Source: Schistocerca nitens (taxonomy: Eukaryota > Arthropoda > Insecta > Orthoptera > Acrididae). From it: 64,000 nucleotides of DNA. The notes beneath the pieces were generated by a model. It saw only the letters and a program-made list of their open reading frames with translations, made no database searches and had not been told where the DNA came from. This document shows positions 10,445-21,821 of this stretch, piece by piece. Position 1 is the first letter of the stretch, and every line of letters begins with the position of its first letter. A program made the position numbers and the translations under genes. The stretch covers positions 545,963,602-546,027,601 of the forward strand of contig NC_064616.1 of assembly GCF_023898315.1 (NCBI RefSeq), given 5' to 3'.

Positions 10445-13400
10445 AGTAAACTGCTGTTTAATGAAGATTTCAATCACAAATCAGTCATAACATGCAGAGT
10501 TATGTAATTTAATTAGCAGTAAATGTTGTAAATCACCCATGAACACTATCAAAACTCTATTTTCCACATTTTTGCTGCAGTACGTACATTATCAGAAATA
10601 AACAGTACACCTTTAACGCATAGAGGTAGGACTTTCATAATAACAGAATATGTACATTAGTATGTTATGCAGCGATGATCAGAATTTCATTCACCTCGGA
10701 TCAAATGCCAATCATTTCTGCAGAACATAGTAAAGCATACTAATGTACGTGTCCTGTGAATATGAACGGCCTTTCTATAGTCGTTCAAGGTGTTCTGTCA
10801 CTTTCTTAACATGAGTGTATTTGATAAACTGCCTCTACAATGAAACATATGGAAAGTATATTGTGGATCCAGAAAACGAAAATATGATTGGCAAATAAGT
10901 TCATGTAGATGTATAGCACCCATCAAAGACAATTAAGGAGAATGAAATGCTTCTGAGATGCTACGTTGCTAATAAAAACGTAAAATAGCTATTCAATATA
11001 CAAAAAACTTTTATAGGCGATATATTCATTCCATTGGCAAAGCAAACAGTTAAAAATTCTCTGGATACAGTGGAGTCCATAGGACAGTTGGATGGGCTGA
11101 TAACTCCTTCAACAAATGGAAACATTTACAAAAATTTACAGGCTCGGATAAGCAAGGGATAGGGGAAGCACGCTCTCTTGAATGCTCGTCTATTACATAA
11201 ACCACTGTATCATTATGCTTGGCTTATTATGGTAATTAGCTCTATGTTATATTTGTAACATTATATATTCAGTGTAATGTCCACGGCAAGTATATCCTGA
11301 TCCAAATAACAAGAATATCTTTGAAAGATATGTTGATATTAGCTATTGCTAATTGCCCAGAATAAAATTTCTCGTTACCAAATTTTTGTAGATTAAATTG
11401 AATGTTCATTGGCGGGGATAGTAGTCCAGTACTCATGTCACCGGCTGACCATGAATAAGACATAACAACAATATGCAAAATGATTTCACTCTTTCTTTGT
11501 GCCTAAGTTACTTCCACCTGAAAACACCTGTTGCCAAGATAATACATCGTTCCTGGAGAGGCAGGAATGGTTGGTGATTCGCTATTTCCCATGGTATACC
11601 CAAATGTTATAATATCTAGTCTACTTGGAGGAGGTGAATATAAAAGACTTGTGAGCACTGTCAAATGCTTCTGAAGAGTGGCTATTCCTAGAGGCAGGAA
11701 TAATTATTCAGGAAAAAATCTGAAACAGCTGTCGGTCCAAAAATGTACCATAAACTCTTCACTACAGACCATTTGCGGGACAAACTCTTCAAACAGAAGA
11801 GGCGGTACTCTTGTTCGACATGTCAGACTATGAAGAAGTAATGGATCAGGTTGATGACACAAGATGATTTTTAGTCAATAGGTTTCGAGCCTATTACGAT
11901 GCCTAAATCATCAGTTGTATCAATTAGTAACACATCCCAATATTAATGCAAATCATATTAATCACCAACTTCCATCCATTGGGACAGAAATTGTTTCCAC
12001 CAAAGTAGACAAGAAATGGTTCACAAGACAACACAGTTATGGAAACCACGTGTTTTCGAAACCTTTAATGTGAGATGAATTGGAACTGGCGTTGGGGATT
12101 TATATGATGGGTATTTACCAACTCTGTAAAATAAACATTTTGACTTCTGAAGCTACTCTATAGCTATGTATAGTCCTGAAACAAATTAAAAATTACATAG
12201 AGAAGAACTAAAGTTAGTGCTATATAAAATCGTAAGAAAGATTTAAACAACTCAAAGATTCTTTGGCCAACTTACTCGGTGTCTAAAGTATTTTGTAAAA
12301 AATATTTTTTGCTTAAATATGTTCATACGTATATACTTTGGTACCATAACAAACGATTTTGTAAAATTCTAAAGAGAAATGTAGAATAAATATAATTAGT
12401 TTAACGGAATGTCTATAGGCAGACAGAAATTTTGAAGGAAGAATTTTGAATTATATAGCGAAACAACTTGAGACGATATTGAGTAATGTGATGAAGGACA
12501 GTCTGGGACCAAACGTCACTCACTATTACGGAAGAGACATTGTTGATAACGCTCCTGGTACTACAGCCATGAAGAGCGTAATATAAGCAACAGTGTACCA
12601 CTGCATGAGCACTGCCGAGGATGCGATACACATGAAGTGTCCAACAAAAGCGAATTCTTGGTGTTTCCTTAATCGTACCGACGCCAAAGGAGAACAAACA
12701 GAATCACATGAAACTGCTATCCTACATGCTCTGAAACGATCTGCTGAGGCTTTCCTCTGATACATTTCTCTCCAGCTACCTGCTTTGCTGGAATGAAAAT
12801 GAGTGTGTACATAGCATAATTTGATCAAAGTGCCGAAAGGATGTATTTGTATTCAAAAGGAAAGTGGAACCAGTTGTGATACAAGTTGTTTCACAATTTG
12901 GTCAAGAGTGCTCTCCGAGAACAGAGACCACTCCACTGTCAGCAATAAGGACATGAAGGAGTAAAGTTAGAGACGATTCAAAAAGAAAGCAAAAGCTCAA
13001 ATCGTGCCTAAAAATTGAAAAAAAAGACGATTTACATTCAGATAGATCGTCTTATAAGTTGAGGAACCTCACAAGACAGCAGAAAAAACAACTTACAAAA
13101 AAGGTGAATTTTAGAGCAAGGACCAGGAAGTGATTGTGTTCTCTAACTTTGTCTCTTTATCTCTCATTTTTATAATGGAATATTCAAACGTAACATTTTC
13201 ATAGTAATATTCCCTAAATTGTTTTTTGTGTAGAAAATATTTACAGTACGTGCTAACAGTATTAATTACAATTTTGAAAAAAAATTAGAAAAAGTAATAT
13301 TGATATGTGAAAGTTTTGACGATCTCAATAAATAGATTCATAACTTTGAAAACTAATTTTAAGATCACTGTAAAAAATATTCAGGAAACCTTGTACAAAA

Positions 13401-13463
13401 CTGCTCGTCTATACTATTCAATATGGTTTTCAGTTTTTTAAACACATTAAAGTAAATTTACTA
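10445..13463 (+). repeat. Left copy of a 3.1 kb inverted repeat (Mutator-like element remnant)
   Basis: This segment matches the reverse complement of about 21822-24955 along almost its whole length, with many substitutions and small gaps. Matching landmarks include 10555-10640 with 24770-24850, 11540-11640 with 23580-23710, 11880-12100 with 23130-23400, 12590-12680 with 22650-22740 and 13290-13463 with 21822-21960. The inner end shares AAAGTAAATTTACT. The likely sense strand is plus here, because Mutator-like transposase pieces read inward at 12430-13140. No clear short terminal repeats are visible at the two ends of the unit. Confidence 0.75.
12430..13140 (+). pseudogene. Mutator-like transposase domain, left copy, decayed
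   Basis: On the plus strand broken frames give NYIAKQLETILSNVMKDSL, HYYGRDIVDNAPGTTAMKSV, YHCMSTAEDAIHMKCPTKAN and SWCFLNR, then a basic tail (FKKKAKAQIVPK) near 12975. The order matches what I remember of the arthropod Mutator-like transposase domain (ECVNHVAKR, YYGxAI, MKxxIWAxxxH, STxExPxHxxCPxGxxSWC). At least five stops interrupt it. Compared with the right copy it lacks about 20 residues before YYG. The N-terminal part of the domain was not found. Family assignment is from memory. Confidence 0.55.
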
Positions 13464-14789
13464 CATAAAAGAAAATGTTCAAAAATCTTTCCAAATAAAT
13501 TAAGAATTTCTTGCGAAGCGTGGGATAGATCGAGAGGTTACTTTGCAGTTATATCAAAGAACATTGAGAATATTGTTTAAAATTTGAGTTCAATTATTTA
13601 ATTAGGTAAAAAGTTTAATTTTTTTCGAGACCATCCCTTTAAGCTTGAGAAGTTGAGGGAAAATTTGGCATGTTCCTGATCCAAGAACAAGCAGGCAGTA
13701 AGGTGGACAGTACTCTGCATCTCAATTAATGAATCTGACTCATGTATAAAAGGTGTGTATAAAATAAAACATATTACAATAAATATTTTCACTACTCCTG
13801 CAGAAATTTATGATACTGTAATCCGCAATATTACTAGAAAAATTTTAAAAATCACAAATAAACAATTCTTAATAGACACACAACAGGTGTGTTGAAAATA
13901 AAAACCTTTTGCCATTGTAACAACTACTATTGTATCAAGACAAAGAAATTTAATACTTTATAAAACATTTCCTAAACTGTGCTATCAGAAGTCTGTATTA
14001 GAACTAAATATTATTTGCTGAAATCCAAGACCAGAAAAGCAGATGAAAGGAATAGGAGAATGGTTTTCCTCAAAGAAATGGTACCCCTCCCTGAAAATAC
14101 TTAAATTTTGATGTTTGCTCATGACTACATTGCCACTGTTCAGTACATGAAATTTGGGGAAGCAGAGGGAAAGTTTTAAACTATTTAAAAGATCTGAAAG
14201 TGAACCCACTGAAAAGACAAACAAGTGTTTTTCCTTGCAGCCACAGGAAGGGAAGGAGTGTGGATATATAACAGAAAGGAAAAGACTGGGCGGCTCAAAA
14301 AAAATAAAAAAATGGGGGTCATACTCCACCTCCTTCAAGCAACATTGTCTGTAAACCAATCTGAACGTGACAGAAAAAACTTGGGAAGCACGATCACAAA
14401 CTTCGAGGACTTATGCAGTCAGTTACAACTACTTTGTAGCGGAAGATTCAAGTCCAGTTTGGTACACATCCAATCTTATGAAAGCAGTGAGTGTAGCTAT
14501 CAATAAGAAATGCTACATCATTACAAGTTGCCTGCAGACCACAGCTTCAGAGTAGCTGCAGTATCTTCCTGCAATTGCTCCTCCTGATATTCAGTGAGAA
14601 GTAGTAGATAAAAAGAGAAGACCAAGGCAATAACATCTGAAGTTTGTCTTCCGTTTAGCTATTAGAATACATATTCACAAATGTAATGAAGAACCTCATC
14701 ACCAAGATTAGTATTGTGATGTGATGTACACAGAATCTTGATAGAGACAGAATATTGATGTAGGTGCCTCGTACCAAGGCTCCCTGTCC
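13464..14789. other. No gene seen
   Basis: AT-rich spacer inside the inverted-repeat pair. Frames on both strands around 13985-14555 reach 124 codons but overlap in opposite senses and have no recognisable motif. I treat them as chance. Confidence 0.45.
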
Positions 14790-15115
14790 AATCACTTTCA
14801 TCAATTCATATCCATTGTGCATTTCGACGGACTTCGGCAATTCCAGCAGGACTATACGACACCCCACTCGTCAGACATGATTATTATTGAGCGTATCTCG
14901 GGTGCCTTGCAACGTGCTGTTCAGAAGAGATAATCAGCCCCTCGCACTGTTTCGTATTTATGGACAGCCCTGCAGGATTTATGGTGTCAATTGAAACCAG
15001 CAGTACATCAGACATTAGTCGCGTCCATGCTACGTAGAGTTGCGGCACTTCTGGGTGCTCGTGGGGACTCTATACGATGTTAGGCAGGTGAACCAGTTTC
15101 TTTGGCTCCTAGATG
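14790..15115 (+). mobile_element. Tc1-like transposon fragment, 3' third
   Basis: Broken frames read LRQFQQDYTTPHSS, then ALQRAVQKR and LWTALQDLWCQL, then LRRVAALLGARG, the C-terminal end of a Tc1-like transposase. The fragment ends TTTCTTTGGCTCCTAGATG followed by TA, matching the inverted terminal sequence seen at 26568 (CACTAAAGCACCAAAGAAA). It belongs to the same family as the 26568-27356 fragment, which carries the missing first two thirds. The SPDxNIIEH segment with the third catalytic residue is partly deleted, leaving IIIERIS. Confidence 0.72.
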
Positions 15116-16059
15116 TATGATTACTTTAAGATATGTTAAACTGTGTTTTGCCTTCAGTTTTTCGCTGTTAACAGATTCATAAACTATATGACAGAAGTCT
15201 TGATGGTCACGTAAATGGTGCATTTCTGCTCTGGCCCCATACCACTATATGCATCAGAATCAACACACAATCTAGGCTTAGAACTTATAAAGTACTTCAG
15301 TATGGAGGAGGGGTGGGGGCGTTAGGGTCTGGGAACTCGTACCTTGAACAAGAGCAAAGTAGAATTTGCATCGCGTAGGTTCAGTAGATACAATGAAACT
15401 GCAAGGTACGTACAAACTTTCCTCTGTAGATTATATAGGGCCTTCAGGTACAATTATTCACAACAGCTGTGAGCAATAGCAGAGAACGTAAGTATAATAT
15501 AGTGAACCTGGTGAGACTGAAAGGAAATGCAGTTTAGGTATGGCAAGAACAGAACTGTCTCCTAGATGGACAGAGATTTACCTCGTAAAACTTGGTGTAG
15601 ACAGGAGCAAGTCATACTCTGCTATGGAGAGCTGTGGGTACATAGATGTGAACCAAGTTGTACTATAATATAAAACGATAAGTAAGTATGAATGAGAGTG
15701 TAATTGTCACATGAACAGAGGACGATGACCTACCACACCAAAACGTGTGGTACATATTTGTGTTATGCAGGCAGCTACAGGTATGAATTTTGAGGCTGTA
15801 TTATACAGGTTCAAAAATATACCTGAAGGCAAAGGCTGCAGCACACCCCTTCATCCAGATGACAACTTGGGCTGAGGTCCAACTTAAAATTAATAGTAAC
15901 AGAAAATTTTTATTTAAGGTCTGTAAAATTGAATGTTTTAGTTGGACCACTTTATTCGCTTTGTGATAGAGGGCGCTGTAATAGTCACAAACATATGGCT
16001 CACAATTTTAGACGAATAGTTGGAACAGGTAGGTTATTTAACTTAAAACTAAAACGTAG
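15116..16059. other. No gene seen; right part may be the 3' end of the mariner-like element
   Basis: No frame with recognisable motifs. From about 15905 the sequence probably belongs to the non-coding end of the mariner-like element whose coding remains start at 16150, but I cannot see its terminal repeat. Confidence 0.35.
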
Positions 16060-16905
16060 GTTCCTTTGAACATTTTATTTCGGTTGTTCCAATGTGATAC
16101 ATGTATCGTTGTGAACTTATCATTTCTGAGAACGCATGCTGTTACAGCGTGTTTACACATTAATGGAATAAATGCTCAAAATGATGTCCGTCAACCTCAA
16201 TGCATTTCGCAATACGTGCAACGATATTCCTCTCAACAGCGAGTAGTTCGCTTTCCGTAATGTTCGCACTGCATTGGCAATGCGTTGATGCATGTTGTCA
16301 GGCGTTGTCGGTGGATCACGATAGCCAATATCCTTCAACATTCCCCACAGAAGAAATCCGGGGACGACAGATCCGGTGAAAGTGCGGGCCATGGTATAAT
16401 GCTTCGACGACCAATCCACCTGTCAAGAATCATGCTGTTCAATACCGCTTGAACCGCACGCGAGCTATCTTGAAAGTACATCACCATTCTTTCATGCAGT
16501 GAAACATCTTGTAGTAACATCGCTAGAACATTATGTATGAAATCAGTATACATTGCACCATTTAGATTATCATCGAAAAAATGGGGGCCAATTTTCCTTC
16601 CTCCAATAATGCCGCACCATACATAAACCCGTCAAGGTTCCTGATGTTCCGCTTGTCGCCGCCATCATGGATTTTCCGTTGCCCAATAGTGCATATTATG
16701 CCGGTTTACGTTACCGCTGTTGGTGAATGACGCTTCGTCGCTAAATAGAACGCGTGCAAAAAATCTGTCATCGTCCCGTAATTTCTCTTGTGCCCAGTGG
16801 AAGAACTGTACACGACGTTCAAAGTTGTCACCATGCAACTCCTGGGGCACAGAAATTTGGTACGGGTGCCATCGATGTTGTTGTAGCACACCAAATTTAC
16901 AAAAG
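16060..16905 (-). mobile_element. Mariner-like (DUF4817 group) transposon fragment
   Basis: Minus-strand frames carry the C-terminal two thirds of a transposase of the same broad group as the 27.6 kb element, but a different family. The 5' end (higher coordinates) is cut at about 16905, so the helix-turn-helix region is absent. The coding remains are described separately. Confidence 0.75.
16150..16889 (-). pseudogene. Mariner-like transposase, C-terminal two thirds, frameshifted
   Basis: From 16889 the frame reads VPQELHGDNFERRVQFFHW, LFSDEASFTNSGNVNRHNM and HYWATENP: this is catalytic motif 1 with the first Asp. After a gap, frame 16553-16335 reads LNGAMYTDFIHNVL-type sequence from about 16565 and then MYFQDSSRAVQAVLNS and SPDLSSPDFFCG. 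The expected second Asp motif (x-Q-x-D-G-x-P-A-H) has been deleted to QDSSRA. Frame 16419-16153 overlaps and gives LLWGMLKDIGYRDPPTTP and the tail. Loss of the second catalytic motif and two shifts make it inactive. In the complete family the protein is about 340-350 residues. Confidence 0.75.
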
Positions 16906-17199
16906 ACCCAAAATATCCAATAGCGGCGTAGTGTTACGTAAGTTTAAAATGTAGCGGGAACTTCAATGCGAGATGCCTTTAATAGTTTCCACACCGAAAC
17001 ACTGTCTAGAAGTCTGGCAGAAAACATAAAGTAATTCTGGTAGTATGTAAACACTCCATTGGCAAGACGCAATCAAATCCTTCACTGCTCTATAACGATG
17101 GTGATGTTATTGATGACGGCGCCACTAAAGCAGAGTTACTTAACACAGTATCCCGAAATTTGTTCACAGCATAGGACGAAGTCAAAATTCCAGAATTCA
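16906..17199. other. No gene seen
   Basis: About 290 bp of AT-rich sequence without recognisable motif, between the mariner-like fragment and the LINE fragment. Confidence 0.35.
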
Positions 17200-18460
17200 A
17201 ATAAGAAACAACTACCAACATGAGTAGCTTAGGAGGAGACAAAACTTGGTGTAGCGAAGCAGCTTAAAACACTTAGTAACAACAAGTCTTCCATTCCAGA
17301 TTGTGTACCAGTCAAGTTCCTCTCAGATAATGCAGATAAAATAGCTTCATACTCGGCAACCATGTACAATCACTCGTTCACAGAATGATCCGTACCCAGA
17401 GAGAGAACAATTACATAAGTCACACGAGTAGCCTAAAAAGGAAATAGGGGTATTTCGCTGAATTGTAGACCCATATCACTAACGACAATATTTAGTATGT
17501 TTCAGGAACATATACTGCGTTCGAACATTACGAGTACTTCGATGAAAACAATTTACTGACAAACAACCAGCAAGTACTCAGAAAAAGTCGTTGTTGTGAA
17601 ACATATGTAATTCTATATTCTCACAAAGTAATGAGTGGTATCGACAGGGAAACTCAAATTGATTCCGTATTTTTACATTTCAAGAAGACTTTTGACACCG
17701 TACCTCAAAAGTGACTTCTAATCAAATTGAGTTGTTATGGAGTATCGTCTCTTTTTGTGCGAGTGGATTTGCGATTAAGGTCACAGTACGTAGTAACAGA
17801 CGGGACGTAATCGAATGAAACAGAAGTAATATCTGGCATTTTCCAAGTAAGTGTTTTAGAGCCTCTGCTGTTCCTGAACATCATCAATGACAGTAGGAGA
17901 CATTCTGAGCAGCCTGCTCAGAATGTTTGCACACGATGCTTTAATTTACCGTATTGTAAGTCATCAAACGATCAGAACCCACTGCAAAAGATTTACGCAA
18001 TACAAGTGTAAGTGACTATTACATTACGTTTGTCCGCCGTCTTCTGGAGTATTGCTGTGCTGTGTGAGATCCGCAGGACGTCGAAAGAAAAGAAAAAGGC
18101 AGCATGTTTTGTATTGTCGAGGGGAGGGAGTTTTAGAGGTATGATACACGTACTGGGGTGTCAGTCATTAACAATAAGACTTTTTATCTGCGGCAGGACC
18201 TTCTCATGAAATTTCAATTACGAACTTTCTCGTCAAAGTGTTAAAATATTTTGTTAATGCTCGCCTACATAGGTAGAAATGATCATCATACGAAAATAAG
18301 AGAAATCAGAGCGCGTGCGGAAAGATTTAAGTGTTCATTTCTCCCGCTTGATGTTCGAGATTGGATCTGTAGAGAAGTAGTGTAAAGGTGGTTCGATGAA
18401 GAAAGCACTTATTTGTGAATTGCCGAGAAATCATGTAAATGTAGATGTAGATCACGGTAG
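17200..18460 (+). mobile_element. LINE fragment: reverse transcriptase to 3' end, decayed
   Basis: Plus-strand broken frames contain a LINE reverse transcriptase: LNNKSSIPDCVPVKFL-type start near 17265, QIDSVFLHFKKTFDTVP (motif A, FxKAFDxVP) near 17660, LSCYGVSSL near 17730, and MFAHDALIYRI (the FADD motif with the first Asp as His) near 17925. The thumb and 3' region follows, with RRLLEYCCAV near 18030 and the 3' segment IREIRARAERFKCSFLP near 18297-18345, then a TGTAGATGTAGATC tail at about 18440. The same 3' family occurs at 29240-29790 and 49850-50570. Many stops; inactive. Confidence 0.72.
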
Positions 18461-21400
18461 ATGGTAAATAATGTTCATAAAATATTATTGAACGGTTTTT
18501 TGCAAGGTCTCACTCTAAGTTACATTCAGTTCTGCAGTTCAGTGGTAAGTCTAAGATGTGGCAATGAAATACTAAATAGGACGGAAACATTAAAAATTTA
18601 TGGTGACCATAATGATGAGAATTAAAAGGTAACCAACTCAGTTTATAACTCCTAAATCAACTTATTTCAGCCATAGATGCAATTGAAATCACTGAAAATC
18701 TTGGGTAATGTCAAATCAATAAGTCATCATATTAAGTGCATTTTCATTCAGTAATGCCACATGGAATAATATTCAGTGGAACTCAACTTTAAGACAGAAA
18801 GTCTTCCTTGTTCAGAATGTGCTGTAAGACTAATACAACATGCATATCCAAAATTACCTTGTAGACATCTGTTTAAAGAGTTAGGCATTCTGATTACTGT
18901 TTAACAATATATTTGTTCCCTCATCAAGTTTCTCATAAATAATCCACGTTAGTTCAAAAGCTAAAATGGTTTACATCGTAACAATACTAGAAGTAAGAAT
19001 TCGACATTAATTATTCCACATTTAGGTTGTATTTAGCACATAAATGGGAGCACAATGCTGCCTCCAAAATGTTTGATCGTTTACTCAATAACATAAAATA
19101 TCCATCAGACACCAATGTAAAATTCGAAACAAACTGTAAAATGTTCTCCTTTACAGCTCCTAGTAGATTTTTAAATTTTGTAATGTGTAAAAGGTGGTAT
19201 GTACGCATTATTTATTCATATCTGCATTAAAGAAAGGTCACTTGCAAATAGAATGCTGCCATATTCACATATGAACTTCTGTTGTTCATTCCACTTCATA
19301 CAATTAATGGCACAAATGATCCATAAAATATGAAACCATCTGAATAACTAGTTAAAATGTCGAGAACATCAAAATGAATCTTATACGGTGTCTGAGATTT
19401 TGTAATCACTGACCGAAACTAAAGTGACTTATGGAGTTCTTGGACGGTCTTTGCAGAAGATGTAATGAGTTTTGTTTGTAATGAAACCAGTTCATAAACA
19501 GGTATATAGTGCACATCGAAATCTCTGCATATAAACCAGGAAGTATGAACTATGTGGAAGCAGACAAGTAATCCAGAACAATAGTGTGTTAACAGCTGGA
19601 TGACCTGACACATTTTTCCGATTGGATAGGAGTTACTGCAAGATGCATAGCAGTACGCTCATGGTTCCAATATCATCATATGATCCCTGAATAAATAAAT
19701 ACATAAATATGTAAGTATTTCAAGGAAATGTTAAAATACTGAGTCTACAACCAATGACAGCCAGAAAAAGTGTCAGCTACTAAAAACTACACAAAATAAA
19801 ATTACCAATTACAGAGATTTTGGAAATTATTTTTAAGGTGTATTATCTTCCTCTTTAATAGTAGTTATTAAAGTAAGTTATCATACAAACGATAGTCTGT
19901 GGTACTGCTTCAACTGGTTGAGATATGATACAGAATGGTCGTCCTTTGGTGGCTGATAGGTTAGCTGCATTCTCCTCTTCATCAACAGACTGGAAAGATA
20001 GAAAGAATAAAAAACAATATACGGAAGTGTTGTAACACCTATTTATATGACAATTAAATTGCAACAGAACTTTTACAATTATCTGAAACCATGCTGTTAA
20101 CTATTTTTCACTTATTGAATACTGAGAACCCAACCACGGAAACCTTCATAATATTTCAGAAGCGTGTTTAATAACATGAAGTGTTTACTCAGTGAACCTC
20201 TTAGAAAATCCTTTTAACTACAACTCACTCATGCCATTCATTGTTGATACAAGTTAGAATTGATTTGTTTAAACAACTGTAAACAAAGATTCTCAGTTAT
20301 ACGCATTGTTTTTCCTTAGAAAATTAAATTAACATCGAATATGCCACACAAGACAGAATACTTTGAAACCAACAATTAATATCAAATTATCCTGTTTTCC
20401 TAAACAAAAGATTCAGTTAGTTTCAAAGTAAAATTCTTTCATACTGTGTATCTTGTATTACATACATAAGTCCACAACTGATCTCATCTGTGACAGAGAT
20501 CAACATCCATTCAAATTTCAGCACTGTTCAGCAGTTTCTTAATTTGCATTGGGTAGGACGAGTGGCCATAGCAAAGCAACGATATATGTCTGGAAACACT
20601 TTCAGTGTCATGCCTTTTGTATGTAGTGGGCCGTATTAGTACCTTGAATGGATAAGCAATGCTACTTTTCTCCTCACCTGATTAATGGTAGTATGATATA
20701 AATGTCCTCCTTAGCACTTTTAAATGACTATGCTCCTTAACTATTGTTTCTGTAACACCTGATGTCATGATTATAACACTAAAGTAAATTTTAAAACTTT
20801 GTGGCACAGACAAATAGCAGACTGTAATCCAAGAACTATATGTGTGCTCAGTGGTATTAACATTACACTTCAGAATGGCTACACCACCCAAACTATGCAG
20901 TAGTGTATATTATAAGACACAGTATGATTTAATCCTAACAATAACACCTAGTGGAGCAAACTGATATCGTTTGAGAAATGTTTGTTTTCGATCTAGTATT
21001 CTAAGAGTTTCTCAATTCTGAGATTCCGAAATGGCAGCAACGAACTAGCTGGGATATTACGTTGTGACTTAGCATTGTATACGAATTAAAGTGTACTGGT
21101 CATACACAGAGCGTGTCTGATAAGAATCTTGTTATAGTAGGCCTTTAAACAGTGTGCGACATACTTGCCCACTTACTGTTCTCTGGCAAGCTTTGTGCAC
21201 CTTGAAAACTGGTGCTGTATCACTGAGAACCGGATGTGATGTAAAATTACTTCTGCTGCATGTCACTCACAGCTTTGTCTTCTTGACTTCTCAGGCACGA
21301 ACAAAAGACCTTAACGCTGTTCACGTCACCGGATACCGATGTTTAGGTAAAGTAGATACTACAAACGGTGGAGAAACTTATTAGAGGGGGGAGTTCAATG

Positions 21401-21821
21401 TAAATACCAATTTGTTTGACGTGAGTAAATATATGTGTTGTAAAATGAGGTTATTATATTCCCATTATTCCGCCTTTTACTTTCTCACACGACAGTGAAC
21501 TGCTGTAAACTATTTAATGGCGAAATCAGGTATGACTGCTAAGTCATTTTCAATAGCTCACAGAATCTTGAGCGATGGGCGTGTCATAACATGCACTGCG
21601 CCAACATTTCAAGAAGGCTCCTACCAAGAAGCTGACCAGTACTTGGTTTGTAGTAATTTTCTTTCGTATATTGGCTCAAAACGATCGTAATATCATTTCA
21701 TTCATTGTTTTAACTTTGTACTATTACTGTTTAAACAGCAGGGTTCTCCTTTTGAGTGCAATTCCGTCAGTGAGCATCTCCATTCTCAATTAGAAGCATT
21801 AAAGAAGTTAGTAAAAATTAA
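18461..21821. other. Long stretch without recognisable genes or repeats
   Basis: About 3.4 kb of AT-rich DNA. All frames are under 80 codons and none shows a known motif. I see no tRNA-like boxes, no tandem array and no terminal repeat. It may be old intergenic sequence or the worn inside of the structure bounded by the two Mutator-like arms. Confidence 0.45.

Noticed and set aside
13985-14555. Overlapping frames of 90-124 codons as an exon
   Set aside because: Frames occur on both strands over the same bases, with no splice signals or motif that decide between them.
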